Origin: Gammaproteobacteria bacterium
GTDB lineage: Bacteria > Pseudomonadota > Gammaproteobacteria > S012-40
Direction: 5' to 3'
Length of the DNA stretch: 40,173 nucleotides
NCBI GenBank assembly: GCA_029884425.1
Contig: JAOUHV010000025.1
Span: 1-40,173, forward strand
In this document: one piece after another, positions 17,801 through 26,456 of the stretch
Layout: the number at the start of each line of letters is the position of its first letter
How positions within the stretch are numbered: the stretch's first letter is position 1
Program-made: the position numbers and the translations under genes
Notes under the pieces: model-generated
Told to the model about the DNA's origin: nothing
Database searches by the model: none
The model's input: the letters and a program-made list of their open reading frames with translations, nothing else

Positions 17801-18438
17801 GCTTGTAATAGGGAAAAGATTTTGTTTTCGACTTTCGCTTTGTTTACCCACAGCGACATTGATGCTGCCAGCAGAATAGCAATAATCAGGTATTCCGCGT
17901 AAATCTTGCTTGATGTCAAGCCCTCACCCTCCACAAACCACAAGGGAAACTGGCCTTGCTCTTTCATCACAACCATCAATAAAAAATACATCCCTCCCAA
18001 TAAAAAAACTGCCCGCCGATTCAAATTTCTGGTCAGGAAAAGTGGAGAAAACAGCAACACCATCGCTTCTAATAAACGGGCACTGAGCCAGTATTGAATC
18101 CCGACATTGGCCCCGCCATCAGCAAACACACCCATACCCTTGTAATTTAGCGTGTGCATTAAATCCAGCATCGCCACCCAAATGTAGCCCGCGCTCAAAA
18201 ACATCAGATAATTGTTTTTTGTGAATGGGTACATTTGCCATGCAACCACACTCAGGGTGACGGCTACAGCAATTGCAAATAATTCAGCCAGCGTGTGAAA
18301 TAAAAGAAAATTGACCTCGCTTGCCACCCATAACCCAACAGCTATTACCAATGGCAGCAACCAAATCCAGCGATCGGACCGCAAAACATCATCTGCAGAC
18401 TTTGCGATAAAGGCGGGTGATAACAATCGATTGTGCAT
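14860..18438 (-). CDS. MASE3-PAS(x4)-GGDEF-EAL c-di-GMP turnover protein
   Basis: From ATG 18438 the protein has 1192 residues; TTG 18480 or an internal TTG just after AAAGG would add a few. Order: MASE3 membrane sensor (about 20-265, seven or so spans, NFLLFHTLAELFAI), PAS1 (272-375, with Cys314-His315 and CPIC), PAS2 (393-505), PAS3 (512-625), PAS4 (633-745), GGDEF (755-925) and EAL (935-1185). The cyclase site LGGDEF is intact and RGED five residues before it is the product-inhibition site. The EAL half keeps EALIRW, ELEITES, IDDFGTGYSSL, KIDQSFI and EGVEQ, so both synthesis and hydrolysis of c-di-GMP look possible. It stands alone. A second MASE3 protein lies at 32913. Confidence 0.93.
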   Translation of the reverse strand: MHNRLLSPAFIAKSADDVLRSDRWIWLLPLVIAVGLWVASEVNFLLFHTLAELFAIAVAVTLSVVAWQMYPFTKNNYLMFLSAGYIWVAMLDLMHTLNYKGMGVFADGGANVGIQYWLSARLLEAMVLLFSPLFLTRNLNRRAVFLLGGMYFLLMVVMKEQGQFPLWFVEGEGLTSSKIYAEYLIIAILLAASMSLWVNKAKVENKIFSLLQASILLTVCAEVAFTFYADVYDYVNVGGHIFKFFSYWLIFVAFIRTVLQSPFLAMSRVASTYDAIPEVTLVVDREGIIRQANRKALEMAARLAGTTDVVGKKCHTLFHRVDVAEQQCPICKKIAKTMATDGLELPWHGGEEFYTYSLSPISEQSNYGGMIHGIRDISQRKKAEKLLRQSERYNRMLFEHSPIGLVLCDMAGKVVDANEAYVKITGYTLAELVRLDYWKLTPREYEDQEWDMFSKLAEKGRYGPVEKKYVHKTGRQVAVRLQGLLLRRDGQSFIWSSVEDISKQKQMENERSLFRLALDATEDNIFMIDPESMKFVDCNFSAMKMLCYSYEEILNMGPQDIKPDYSEQKIWDVFDVLISGQKEYVDLLTEHQRKDGIRFPVEVRMTCMNVRDESRIIAVARDVSDRAIAEQKLRQAAAVVDATAEGVAMVDAGKNILTLNKAFSAMTGFTEAELLGRSISMLCSQRHDEEFYCHIWRDISTNNPWQGELWLVTKQKQLLPTWCTVSAAGNGHDEITNYVVVIADITKLKQSQERVDFLAYHDSLTRLPNRLLLNDRLAQAIKSAKRTQSMVGVMFLDLDRFKNINDSLGHSVGDRLLEKVAERLFYSVRGEDTVARLGGDEFVLVIENCRAIDDLLTLSKKILEAFSSSFHIEQNVLFVTPSIGISVFPNDGDTPETLIRNADTAMYRAKEFGRNSCHLYSSDLTDVVYERLIMESELRKALDDNQFELYFQPQYRMHDNHLVGAEALIRWNHPLRGQVLPADFISLAEDCGLISRIGYWVLREACRQMRRWQDAGFCLPVVAVNVSGWQFTQGDIGLEVQAALAESGLSGASLELEITESVILKRPERAIETLNQLKTLGVQISIDDFGTGYSSLRQLRYLPVDKLKIDQSFIRDITTSQDDEAIARAVIVLAQNMRLRVIAEGVEQEAQRQFLLQYGCDEVQGYLYSEPLSASEFERQVLRRSAEQPEMV

Positions 18439-18679
18439 AACCAACAATGTCACCTTTGATAGCAGTACCGTGGCCAACAACGGTCGATTTAAACGTTAAA
18501 ACACCTATAACGTAAACCTCAATTAAATCGCGCTTTTTCACGCTTTGGCAGAACATCACTGCTTTTTCACATACGGAGCCACTTAGTTTCAATGCAAATG
18601 ACGATCATTCAAACACTTCAAGTATAGATTCATAACGCTGCCTCAGACCTTATTGATTCCTCATAAATTCCACGCAATA

Positions 18680-18706
18680 AAAAAGGCTGCCATCGGCAGC
18701 CTTTTT
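18680..18706 (-). terminator. rho-independent terminator after the pirin gene
   Basis: AAAAA GGCTGCC ATC GGCAGCC TTTTT: a 7-bp GC-rich stem with three-base loop and A/T runs on both sides. It lies 20 bases beyond the pirin stop and can also act on the opposite strand. Confidence 0.85.
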
Positions 18707-18725
18707 AACATCCATCACAACGCAA

Positions 18726-19565
18726 CTAATCAGTTAATCGTCCCGCGCGATAGTCACGCAATGCCTGTTCAATTTCCTCGGCCGTATTCATCACAAACGG
18801 ACCATACTGCACAATTGGCTCGTTCAGCGGTTTGCCTGCCAAAACGATTGCTCGACTATGCTGTTCACCTTGCATTTCCAGCACGCCCTGACGAGACAAT
18901 ACTGCAAGCTGACCCGCACGAATATTCTGACCCGCAATCTGCACACTGCCTTCATATACATACACCAACGAGGTATGGCCTTCGGCAATCTGTAGAGTAA
19001 CCTGCGCCTGCGGGGCGAAATGGACATCGACATACAGTGGGTCCGTGGACAACCCAAGCACAGCACCACGCAAGCGCTCATCGCCTACATCCTGCTCGCC
19101 AGCGATCAGTTTGAACGTGGTGCCATTCACCGTTCGCGTTGGAATATTCGCCGCTGAAATATCCCGATAACTGGGATCTTTCATTTTTTCTGCCGCCGGC
19201 AAGTTCACCCACAACTGAAAACCACTCATTCGGCCTTCTTCCTGCTGCGGCATTTCGGAATGAATGATCCCCCGCGCCGCCGTCATCCACTGCACATCGC
19301 CATTTTGCAGCAAGCCGCGATTGCCCAGATGGTCCTCGTGCAACATGCGACCTTCCAGCATGTAAGTCACCGTCTCAAAGCCGCGATGCGGATGCGAAGG
19401 AAAACCGGCGATATAATCCGTCGCTTCCTCCGAACCAAAATGATCGAGCATCAAAAACGGATCGTACTTCTGCGGATTGTGTCCGCCAAAAATACGATTC
19501 AAACGCACCCCGGCACCGTCAGAGGTCGGACGACCGGTTTCTATGTTTAGCACTTTTCTGTTCAT
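18726..19565 (-). CDS. pirin-family bicupin protein
   Basis: ATG 19565 has GGGGA eight bases upstream. The product (279 residues) has two cupin domains. The N-terminal one carries the metal-site residues of pirins: FPSHPHRGFETVTYMLEG (two His), HEDHLGN, and Glu in HSEMP (numbering about 54-105). Pirins bind Fe or other metals; some, such as E. coli YhhW, have quercetin 2,3-dioxygenase activity. The native substrate is usually unknown and so it is here. It stands alone between the MASE3 cyclase gene and lptG, with its own terminator. Confidence 0.9.
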   Translation of the reverse strand: MNRKVLNIETGRPTSDGAGVRLNRIFGGHNPQKYDPFLMLDHFGSEEATDYIAGFPSHPHRGFETVTYMLEGRMLHEDHLGNRGLLQNGDVQWMTAARGIIHSEMPQQEEGRMSGFQLWVNLPAAEKMKDPSYRDISAANIPTRTVNGTTFKLIAGEQDVGDERLRGAVLGLSTDPLYVDVHFAPQAQVTLQIAEGHTSLVYVYEGSVQIAGQNIRAGQLAVLSRQGVLEMQGEQHSRAIVLAGKPLNEPIVQYGPFVMNTAEEIEQALRDYRAGRLTD

Positions 19566-19616
19566 CGGCAATTCCCCGATAGTTCAAAATGACCTGCAAC
19601 AGCTGATAATCAGCGA

Positions 19617-20687
19617 TTATCGCACTCGCCGCAACAAATGCAGCGCCGCCAACAAAAACACCACCGTTGGCGTCATTGCCGCGATAACGGGATTAATTTC
19701 AAACACCAAACCTACATAGCCAAATACCTGCGACAACAGGTAAAAACCGATACCGACCATGGTGCCTATCAGAATTCGGTGTCCTGCGGTCATGGTTCGC
19801 GTCGAACCAAAAATAAACGGAATCGCCAGCAGCACCATCACCAGGGTTGATAGCGGCGAAACAATTTTGCTCCACATCGCTTGCTGATATTTGCGTGATT
19901 CCAAACCATTGGCTTGCAGGTAATCTACGTAATGATACAGGTCCACAATGGACATTGCTGACGGCTCGACCACCACCACATCCAGCATTGCCGGACTGAG
20001 CATGGTATCCAGATCGACCTGTTTCTCCCGCTGAATCTGCACGCCTTGCTCAGACAAGCGATATTGCTGATAGTTGTGCAATCGCCACTGATTTTGGCCA
20101 ATCTGGAAAAAGGCATCATCGGCCTGCGTCACCGTCGACAACTGATTGCTTTGATCAATCTCGTAGATATTCAGCTTGCGCACATGGCCGCCTGCAAGCA
20201 TTTCTCCGATATTGATCACCCGGCTTCCATCGCGTACCCATAAACCTGTTTTGGTCTGCAGTGACACTTTCTGGCTTTGCGCCAGCGACCGCAGCGTTTC
20301 GCCATATTGTTGCGCCATCGGCGCCAGCCATTCACCAATGGCGAACACCAGCAGCATCAGCAGTACTGCCAGTCGCAACAAACCCCGAACAAGTTTGGCC
20401 AATGAATAGCCCGACGCACGCATCGCTGTCAGTTCGGAATTTCCCGCCAGCGTACCCAAACCCATCATGGTGCCAATCAACGTTGCCGACGGAAATAAAT
20501 CGTAGGCCATGCCCGGCATCATCGACACGCTGTACACCAATGCCTCATAGGCACCATACGTTCCCTTGCCGGTATCGCCCAATTCATCGGCGAACGCAAA
20601 AAACGTAAACAGCGCCAGCAGTACGCCCATCACCGTCAGCGTGGCAAAAACAATGTGCGACGCAACATAGCGATCAAGAATGCTCAT
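19617..20687 (-). CDS. lptG: LPS export permease LptG
   Basis: The family N-terminus MSILDRYVASHIVFAT begins at ATG 20687, whose ATGA overlaps the lptF stop by four bases; the open frame upstream of it is not part of the gene. The 356-residue product has six membrane segments split three and three around a periplasmic beta-jellyroll domain (about residues 130-265). With LptF and the ATPase LptB it extracts LPS from the inner membrane. The coupling helix region GNSELTAMRASGYS follows span 2, as in the family. Confidence 0.95.
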   Translation of the reverse strand: MSILDRYVASHIVFATLTVMGVLLALFTFFAFADELGDTGKGTYGAYEALVYSVSMMPGMAYDLFPSATLIGTMMGLGTLAGNSELTAMRASGYSLAKLVRGLLRLAVLLMLLVFAIGEWLAPMAQQYGETLRSLAQSQKVSLQTKTGLWVRDGSRVINIGEMLAGGHVRKLNIYEIDQSNQLSTVTQADDAFFQIGQNQWRLHNYQQYRLSEQGVQIQREKQVDLDTMLSPAMLDVVVVEPSAMSIVDLYHYVDYLQANGLESRKYQQAMWSKIVSPLSTLVMVLLAIPFIFGSTRTMTAGHRILIGTMVGIGFYLLSQVFGYVGLVFEINPVIAAMTPTVVFLLAALHLLRRVR

Positions 20688-21778
20688 GCCCGTCTCAGCC
20701 TCAGCGTTTCCGTCACCCAGCGGATACCTAATTGCTGCACCAGCAAAAGCCCCACAGCCAGCAGCATCAAACCATGCACCCACCACATGCCAACCGCTGG
20801 CGACACCACACCCTCTTTCACCCAGGCATTGGCCATGGTCAGCAGGTAGAAATAAACGATGTACATCATCAGCGCCACGAACAGCTTGGCGAATCTGCCC
20901 TGGCGAGGATTAGTGCGACTCATCACCACCGCCAGCAAGGTGAGCAATACGCACGAGATCGGCATGGACATCCGCCATTGCCACTCAGCCATATCTGCCG
21001 CATTGGCCGTCGCGAATAATTGTGCGCTTGTCCAGGCCTTGCGTGGCCGACCTTCTGCCTGCACATCCTGCGGAGAAACACGAATCCCGCTGCGTTGATA
21101 TTGATGCAGACGAAATCCGCTGCCGCCGGGCAAGGCTTCATAACGGGAACCGTCTTCCAGCACGATGTAGTGCGAGCCATCATCATCGCTACGCTGTACG
21201 CCGCGCTGGGCAACGAAAACATTTTGACTGCGATTTTCACCGCGTAGAAAAACGAACACATTTTCCATGTGCGACTTGTCCTCGGACATTGCCTCCACAT
21301 AGAACACGCCATCGCCACCGCGAATTTCATGAAACCTGCCCGGCGCCAAAAAACTGAATTCAGATTTGACCTTGGCCAGGTCACGCAAATCATATTGTCG
21401 TTTTTCTGACCACGGCGCGCCCCACAGCGACAAACCACCCACCAGCAGCGCCAGCCCGACCGAGATGCTCAGCGTGATGCGCATGATGCGCGGAATACCT
21501 ATGCCGCACGCTTCCATCGCAGTAATTTCGCAATCTTTGTACAACCGTCCCATGGCCACCAGCACCGCAATAAACAGTGCAAATGGAATAATCATGGGCA
21601 AATAGCTCAGGGTGAACAGCAGCAGCAATTTCAGAATCATCTCGGTCGGCAAAGTACCAGCCGCCGCATCGGACATGTAGCGGACGAAATGTTTGCTCAT
21701 GAAAATCAGCAGCAATACGCTGAGGACGCCGGAGAGCGACAAGCTGATTTCTCGCAAAAAATATCGTTGAATAATCAC
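20684..21778 (-). CDS. lptF: LPS export permease LptF
   Basis: A GTG start at 21778 gives MIIQRYFLREISLSL, the expected LptF beginning; no useful ATG lies near. The 364 residues have spans at about 15-35, 55-75 and 100-120, a periplasmic domain (about 125-265) and three C-terminal spans. The cytoplasmic coupling segment reads CEITAMEACGIG. It is the first gene of lptF-lptG and is divergent from pepA across 150 bases, an arrangement conserved in gammaproteobacteria. Confidence 0.95.
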   Translation of the reverse strand: MIIQRYFLREISLSLSGVLSVLLLIFMSKHFVRYMSDAAAGTLPTEMILKLLLLFTLSYLPMIIPFALFIAVLVAMGRLYKDCEITAMEACGIGIPRIMRITLSISVGLALLVGGLSLWGAPWSEKRQYDLRDLAKVKSEFSFLAPGRFHEIRGGDGVFYVEAMSEDKSHMENVFVFLRGENRSQNVFVAQRGVQRSDDDGSHYIVLEDGSRYEALPGGSGFRLHQYQRSGIRVSPQDVQAEGRPRKAWTSAQLFATANAADMAEWQWRMSMPISCVLLTLLAVVMSRTNPRQGRFAKLFVALMMYIVYFYLLTMANAWVKEGVVSPAVGMWWVHGLMLLAVGLLLVQQLGIRWVTETLRLRRA

Positions 21779-21928
21779 TCGGTGTATCGCTGTAATGGCT
21801 GCTCAAAGACCGACGGAGGTGCAGGTGCAAAGCCGGGGGCTTTCATTTAAACTAGGATTCTAACATAGCCCAGGCTCCTGCTAGGCACTCCATCATAGCC
21901 GCTTTTTGTACTTTTGCTGAGGAACCCC

Positions 21929-23422
21929 ATGGAATTTGCTGTTAAACAAGCAAGCATCACCAATACAAAATCGCACTGTTTGATCGTGGCCATCGGCGAC
22001 AGTGGAAAACTGCCTGCCAATACCGCTGCACTGGATGACGCCTGCGGCAAAATTATCAGCAAAGTCATTTCCCAGGGCGACATCAAAGGTAAAAGTGGCG
22101 AAACTCTGTGGCTGCACCAACCCGAAGGCGTCAGCTGCCCGCGCATTCTGCTGGTCGGCACCGGCAAAGACAGCGAGCGCAACGACGCCGCGTTCAACAA
22201 ACTGATGAACAAAATATGCGCAGCCCTCAAAACCAGTGGCGCCAGCCAGGCACACTGCTTCATCGAAGACTTTCTGCCGCAAAATCGCGATGTGAACTGG
22301 AGCGTCCGCCAGGCCACACTGCTGGCCAGCAACAGCCAATACCGTTTTGACCAACTCAAAAGCAAGAAAAACGACGACAAACCCAATCTCAGCAAAATCA
22401 TCTGGGCACTGAGCGATGCCGACAGCGTCAAATCTGCCGAAGCCGCCGTCAGCCAGGGTGCAGCTATTGCCAAAGGTATTACCCTGACCCGTGATCTGGG
22501 CAACTTGCCGGGCAACATCTGCACTCCGACTTACCTGGAAACCCAGGCCGAATCCATGGCCAGCAACTATGCCAAAATCTCCACCAAGGTTCTGCAGGAA
22601 AATGACATGGCGCAGTTGGGCATGGGCTCGCTGCTGTCAGTATCCCGTGGCAGTCGCCAGCCGGCCAAGCTGATCATCATGCACTACAACGGCGGTGCCA
22701 AAGACGACAAACCCATCGTCCTGGTCGGCAAAGGTCTGACCTTTGACTCCGGCGGCATTTCCATCAAGCCCGGCCCGCAGATGGATGAAATGAAATACGA
22801 CATGTGCGGCGGTGCCAGCGTGTTCGGCACGTTGACGGCCATCGCCGAAATGGCCCTGCCGATCAACGTGATCGGTGTCGTACCCGCCTCGGAAAACATG
22901 CCCGACGGCGATGCCAACAAACCTGGCGACATCGTCACCAGCCTGTCCGGTCAAACCATTGAAATCCTCAACACCGACGCCGAAGGTCGCCTGATCCTGT
23001 GCGATGCGCTCACCTACGTCGAGCGCTTTGACCCGGCAGTAGTCATCGATATCGCCACCCTCACCGGCGCTTGCGTTATCGCGCTGGGCAAGCATGCCAG
23101 CGGTCTGTTCAGCAATGATGAGGCGCTAAGCACCGAGATTCAGCAAGCCGGCCATGAAACCTTCGACCGAGTCTGGCCTATGCCATTGTGGGACGATTAC
23201 CAGGATCAACTGGACAGCAACTTCGCCGACATGGCCAATGTCGGTGGTCGTGAAGCGGGAAGCGTCACCGCCGCCTGCTTCCTGGCCCGCTACACCAAGA
23301 AATTCAAATGGGCCCACCTGGACATCGCCGGCACAGCCTGGGTCGGTGGCGGCGAAAAAGGCGCAACCGGTCGACCTGTCGCCTTGTTGACACAATTTGT
23401 GCTCAATCGTTGCGCAAAGTAG
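21929..23422 (+). CDS. pepA: leucyl aminopeptidase PepA
   Basis: ATG 21929 has GAGGA five bases upstream; a TTG at 21914 is less likely. The 497-residue protein belongs to the M17 family. The catalytic domain shows KGLTFDSGGISIKPG (metal-binding Lys and Asp), KYDMCGGASVFGT and the family signature NTDAEGRL. PepA is a hexameric di-metal peptidase; in E. coli it also binds DNA (carAB control, Xer recombination). The N-terminal domain (about 1-165) is present, so a DNA-binding role is possible but cannot be read from sequence. First gene of pepA-holC. Confidence 0.95.
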   Translation: MEFAVKQASITNTKSHCLIVAIGDSGKLPANTAALDDACGKIISKVISQGDIKGKSGETLWLHQPEGVSCPRILLVGTGKDSERNDAAFNKLMNKICAALKTSGASQAHCFIEDFLPQNRDVNWSVRQATLLASNSQYRFDQLKSKKNDDKPNLSKIIWALSDADSVKSAEAAVSQGAAIAKGITLTRDLGNLPGNICTPTYLETQAESMASNYAKISTKVLQENDMAQLGMGSLLSVSRGSRQPAKLIIMHYNGGAKDDKPIVLVGKGLTFDSGGISIKPGPQMDEMKYDMCGGASVFGTLTAIAEMALPINVIGVVPASENMPDGDANKPGDIVTSLSGQTIEILNTDAEGRLILCDALTYVERFDPAVVIDIATLTGACVIALGKHASGLFSNDEALSTEIQQAGHETFDRVWPMPLWDDYQDQLDSNFADMANVGGREAGSVTAACFLARYTKKFKWAHLDIAGTAWVGGGEKGATGRPVALLTQFVLNRCAK

Positions 23423-23471
23423 GGCATAATTATTGCCTGATTAGATATTCCGGAAACAGGAATAACCATTG

Positions 23472-23906
23472 ATGGCGCGTATCGATTTCTACATTCTGGC
23501 AGGCTCGTCCCCGCAAAACCGGGAACGCTTCGCCTGTCGCCTTGCAGAAAAAGCCTATAAGAGCGGTGTGCCGACCTTTCTGCGCACCGAGAACGCCCAT
23601 CAAAGTCAGCGCCTGGACGATTTATTGTGGACATTTCGTCCGGGCAGCTTTGTGCCGCACGGTCTTGCGCCGCAGGCCACCCCGACACCCGTCCACATCG
23701 GCGAACAGGCAGAAAACGACCCACGCGCCGACACCCTGGTCATTAATCTTTGCCAAACACCGTTCAGCCCATCACCAACCACCGCGCGCATAGCCGAACT
23801 GGTTGACGATGATCCGCAGCAACGGCAACTGGCCAGAGACCGTTTTCGCGCCTATCGCGCCCAAGGGCACGAAGTCAACACTCACGAAGTACGAGCAGAC
23901 AGGTAA
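23472..23906 (+). CDS. holC: DNA polymerase III chi subunit HolC
   Basis: A 144-residue product from ATG 23472 (TTG 23469 is directly upstream; AGGA lies about 11 bases before). It begins MARIDFYILAGSSPQNRERF and continues with ACRLAEKAYKSG and LDDLLWTFRPGSFVPHGL, the chi pattern. Chi links the clamp loader to SSB. It sits 49 bases after pepA, its usual neighbour, and five bases before the next gene. Confidence 0.93.
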   Translation: MARIDFYILAGSSPQNRERFACRLAEKAYKSGVPTFLRTENAHQSQRLDDLLWTFRPGSFVPHGLAPQATPTPVHIGEQAENDPRADTLVINLCQTPFSPSPTTARIAELVDDDPQQRQLARDRFRAYRAQGHEVNTHEVRADR

Positions 23907-23911
23907 GCATC

Positions 23912-25036
23912 ATGAGCAACTCCAACTTTGAACCCCAGCGCAACAAAAAGTCAGACGACCTAGACAGCATTCTGGGTGATCTGTCCGGTTTGAGCGAGCT
24001 CATTGATGACGATAGAAGCCCCACCGTAGGCAGCGTAAACCCGCAGGCCATTCCAGATGGCGCACTGCTAGGCGACCTGTCTCTACTGGAAGAAAGTCAC
24101 GATGAACCACTCACCGGTGGTGGCCAACCCATGACGGATGACGTTAACGTCACCAACTGGGGCCTGGATGACATGGATGAGCTTCGTGCCGTTGCCGGCC
24201 CGCAGGCCCTGGACGACGATGACAATATCCCGATGTTGACCGACACCGTCGATTTCGATCTGCCGACCCAATTTGCCGCCGCCCCCGCCAACACCGTTCC
24301 CTTGCTGGACGAGCGAGTCTCGGCATTTGCCAGCCAGCCGGCGATAGACAAGGATCAATTTCTGTTGTCTGAACTGGAAAACATTGCCTCCCAGCTCAGC
24401 ACTCCCTTGGTGGACAACGATCTCGACGAGCCAATCAAAACTGACATCACTCCCACACCCGCATCAATGCCAATCACCGAACCGGCGATGAGCATCGACA
24501 GCAATGAAGAGTTGCTGCTCAACGCCATGCTGGATCTGCCGATGTCCGTCGCCAGCACCGAGCCGCTGCAGGAAGTGGCCGCCCCAGCCCTGGCTGCAGA
24601 AATCAGCACCAGCGAATTCAATGCCGAAGAATATCAGCAACTGATGGATGCCATAGACACTGAGCTCAGTGGCAACACAACCCCAGCCACTCCGCCGGTT
24701 GACAGTGTTGAGACTCAGCCAACAGAACAAGCCGCACAGACCACTGCGGCAGCCGCTGCCGCAGTCCAGGCAAGTGCATTCACCAACGAATTACACACCC
24801 AGCTGGCGCGGCAAATCGACGCGCTATTGGTAACCGCCATCAATACGCTCAGCGACCGATTGAACCAGCACATGGCTGAGCGCATGGAAAAATTGTTACT
24901 GGATGCCGTCGACGATGCGATGCCGACGCTGATGGAGCAGTTATCTCAGGGCTTGCGTACCGAAGTACAAACGCAGGTTAAGTCGCAACTGCCCAGTATC
25001 GTCAATGACATGTTGGGTAACCTCAACGCCAAGTAA
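23912..25036 (+). CDS. acidic, partly disordered hypothetical protein
   Basis: A 374-residue cytoplasmic protein starting ATG 23912, five bases after holC. Residues 1 to about 285 are rich in Asp, Glu, Pro, Ala and Thr with no membrane span and look largely disordered, with an all-Ala run (TTAAAAAAVQA) near 280. The last 85 residues (ELHTQLARQIDALL to the end) form amphipathic helices. Cys is absent. Proteins of this layout occur after holC in some gammaproteobacteria, but no function is established that I know of. The acidic N-terminus and helical end suggest a scaffold or tether, which is speculation. Confidence 0.7.
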   Translation: MSNSNFEPQRNKKSDDLDSILGDLSGLSELIDDDRSPTVGSVNPQAIPDGALLGDLSLLEESHDEPLTGGGQPMTDDVNVTNWGLDDMDELRAVAGPQALDDDDNIPMLTDTVDFDLPTQFAAAPANTVPLLDERVSAFASQPAIDKDQFLLSELENIASQLSTPLVDNDLDEPIKTDITPTPASMPITEPAMSIDSNEELLLNAMLDLPMSVASTEPLQEVAAPALAAEISTSEFNAEEYQQLMDAIDTELSGNTTPATPPVDSVETQPTEQAAQTTAAAAAAVQASAFTNELHTQLARQIDALLVTAINTLSDRLNQHMAERMEKLLLDAVDDAMPTLMEQLSQGLRTEVQTQVKSQLPSIVNDMLGNLNAK

Positions 25037-25046
25037 CTGCAGTTGT

Positions 25047-25079
25047 CCCCGGCGCAACGGACTAGTCCGTTGCCTGGGG
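25047..25079. repeat. long inverted repeat between convergent genes
   Basis: A perfect 20-base palindrome, GCAACGGACTAGTCCGTTGC (25054-25073), is flanked by CCCC (25047-25050) and GGGG (25076-25079), extending the possible stem. It sits between the acidic-protein gene and the convergent kinase gene, whose stop codon (25062-25064) is at its centre. There is no U tract on either side, so it is not a classical terminator, though it could still stop transcription or protect 3' ends. Confidence 0.6.
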
Positions 25080-26456
25080 CAATAACAGCGTCACAGTTGT
25101 CCCCATCCCCGGCGTTGAGCGCAGCACTACGTGGCCGTTAGCACCATGCAAAATGCCATGCACCACCGCCAACCCCATCCCGGAGCCTTCGGTTGAAATT
25201 TTGGTAGTGAAAAAAGGCTCAAACACCCGCTGCGCCACCTCTGGCTCCATCCCTCGCCCTGTATCGGCGACATGTACACAAACGTACTCACCACTCAGCT
25301 CTGCCGAACACGAACTGCATCGCTGCTGCGAAAAAGTGGACAATTCCAGCGACAACTTAATTTCACCACTCATCTGACCAATGGCATCACGTGAGTTAAT
25401 CACCACATTGACCAATGCCTGCTGGAACTGCACCACATCGATTTTCACCCGCAGCGGCAAACCATCGGGCTGCCAACGCAAGACTATACTGCTGGGAATA
25501 CTCGCCCGCAGCAATCCTGCCACAGCCTCCAGCACATTTTGCAAAACCACGGTCTGTAGATTGCCGCCGCGATTGCGGCTATAGGCCAGTAACTGCCTCA
25601 CCAGCGTCTGAGCTCGGCGTCCTCCCTCAATCACTTCGCGCAGATAATCAGACAATTCGCCACTCGGGTCCAACTTGCCGTACTTGCGTTGAGCCAACTG
25701 ACTGAATCCATTAATTCCTGCCAGAATATTATTGAAATCGTGCGCAATACCGGCAGTCAACTGCCCCACCGATTCCAGTTTTTTCGCCTGTAACAACTGA
25801 GATTGCAACTCATGCTGATCTCGCAGGGCCCGACGACGCACCTGCAGACTATGTAAGATCAACCAGCCCATCATCAGAATCAGAAAGACCTCAACCACCA
25901 CCAGCACAAATCGCCAAAAATGGTAGCGATTAATTTGCTGCTGCTCTTGATGGACAAAAACATCTTCCTCCCACTCCAACTCCCCCAACCCCCGACGTAT
26001 TTCCATCAGCATGGTGTGAATAAATTGGGTTTGAATTCGCTCTATGCTCAATGCCCGTGAACCACGCTTGACGGAGTCCAACACCTCATCCATCTCAACA
26101 AAGGCCGCCTTGATCTGGACTTCCAACACATTTAACAGTGATACATCTGGATGATGCGAATGACTATGCTGCTGTAACAAGAGAATCACGCCCTGATACT
26201 GCCGGCGTGCCAGCTCATATCGATGCAAATAATCCTCGTTACCGGTCAGCACATAGCCCACCATCCCGGACTCGCCATCCAGAATAGAGGTATACAAACT
26301 GGTAATTTGCCGCTGAAACTCGATCGCCTTCTGCAAACGATAGCTCACCTGACTGTCCTGCCAGCCCAGCCAGCTATTCAAGCCGACCAGAGCCAGTAGC
26401 AGCACGCCAGCAAGATAAAACAACCGCTGCACCAGTCGATCTTCTCGGCTATCCAT
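25062..26456 (-). CDS. CHASE3 sensor histidine kinase
   Basis: 464 residues. Span 1 (about 12-30), a periplasmic CHASE3 domain (about 35-180; LDGESGMVGYVLTGNEDYLHRY) and span 2 (about 183-204) are followed by a HisKA domain with phospho-acceptor His239 (GIAHDFNNILAGI) and a HATPase_c domain with NSRDA (N box), DTGRGM, FEPFFTTK and GSGMGLA. A Cys-rich insert RCSSC (379-383) precedes the G1 box, a feature of many HDFNN-type kinases and a possible metal or redox site. No receiver domain and no adjacent regulator, so it is an orphan kinase. Together with the next gene it separates holC from valS. Confidence 0.9.
   Translation of the reverse strand: MDSREDRLVQRLFYLAGVLLLALVGLNSWLGWQDSQVSYRLQKAIEFQRQITSLYTSILDGESGMVGYVLTGNEDYLHRYELARRQYQGVILLLQQHSHSHHPDVSLLNVLEVQIKAAFVEMDEVLDSVKRGSRALSIERIQTQFIHTMLMEIRRGLGELEWEEDVFVHQEQQQINRYHFWRFVLVVVEVFLILMMGWLILHSLQVRRRALRDQHELQSQLLQAKKLESVGQLTAGIAHDFNNILAGINGFSQLAQRKYGKLDPSGELSDYLREVIEGGRRAQTLVRQLLAYSRNRGGNLQTVVLQNVLEAVAGLLRASIPSSIVLRWQPDGLPLRVKIDVVQFQQALVNVVINSRDAIGQMSGEIKLSLELSTFSQQRCSSCSAELSGEYVCVHVADTGRGMEPEVAQRVFEPFFTTKISTEGSGMGLAVVHGILHGANGHVVLRSTPGMGTTVTLLLPQATD

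Noticed and set aside
18481-18679. Possible small gene upstream of the MASE3-GGDEF-EAL gene
   Set aside because: Open frames here are short, without ribosome sites, and the region is AT-rich, as expected for a promoter region.
20688-20786. N-terminal extension of lptG
   Set aside because: It lies inside lptF in another frame; the ATGA overlap marks the true start.
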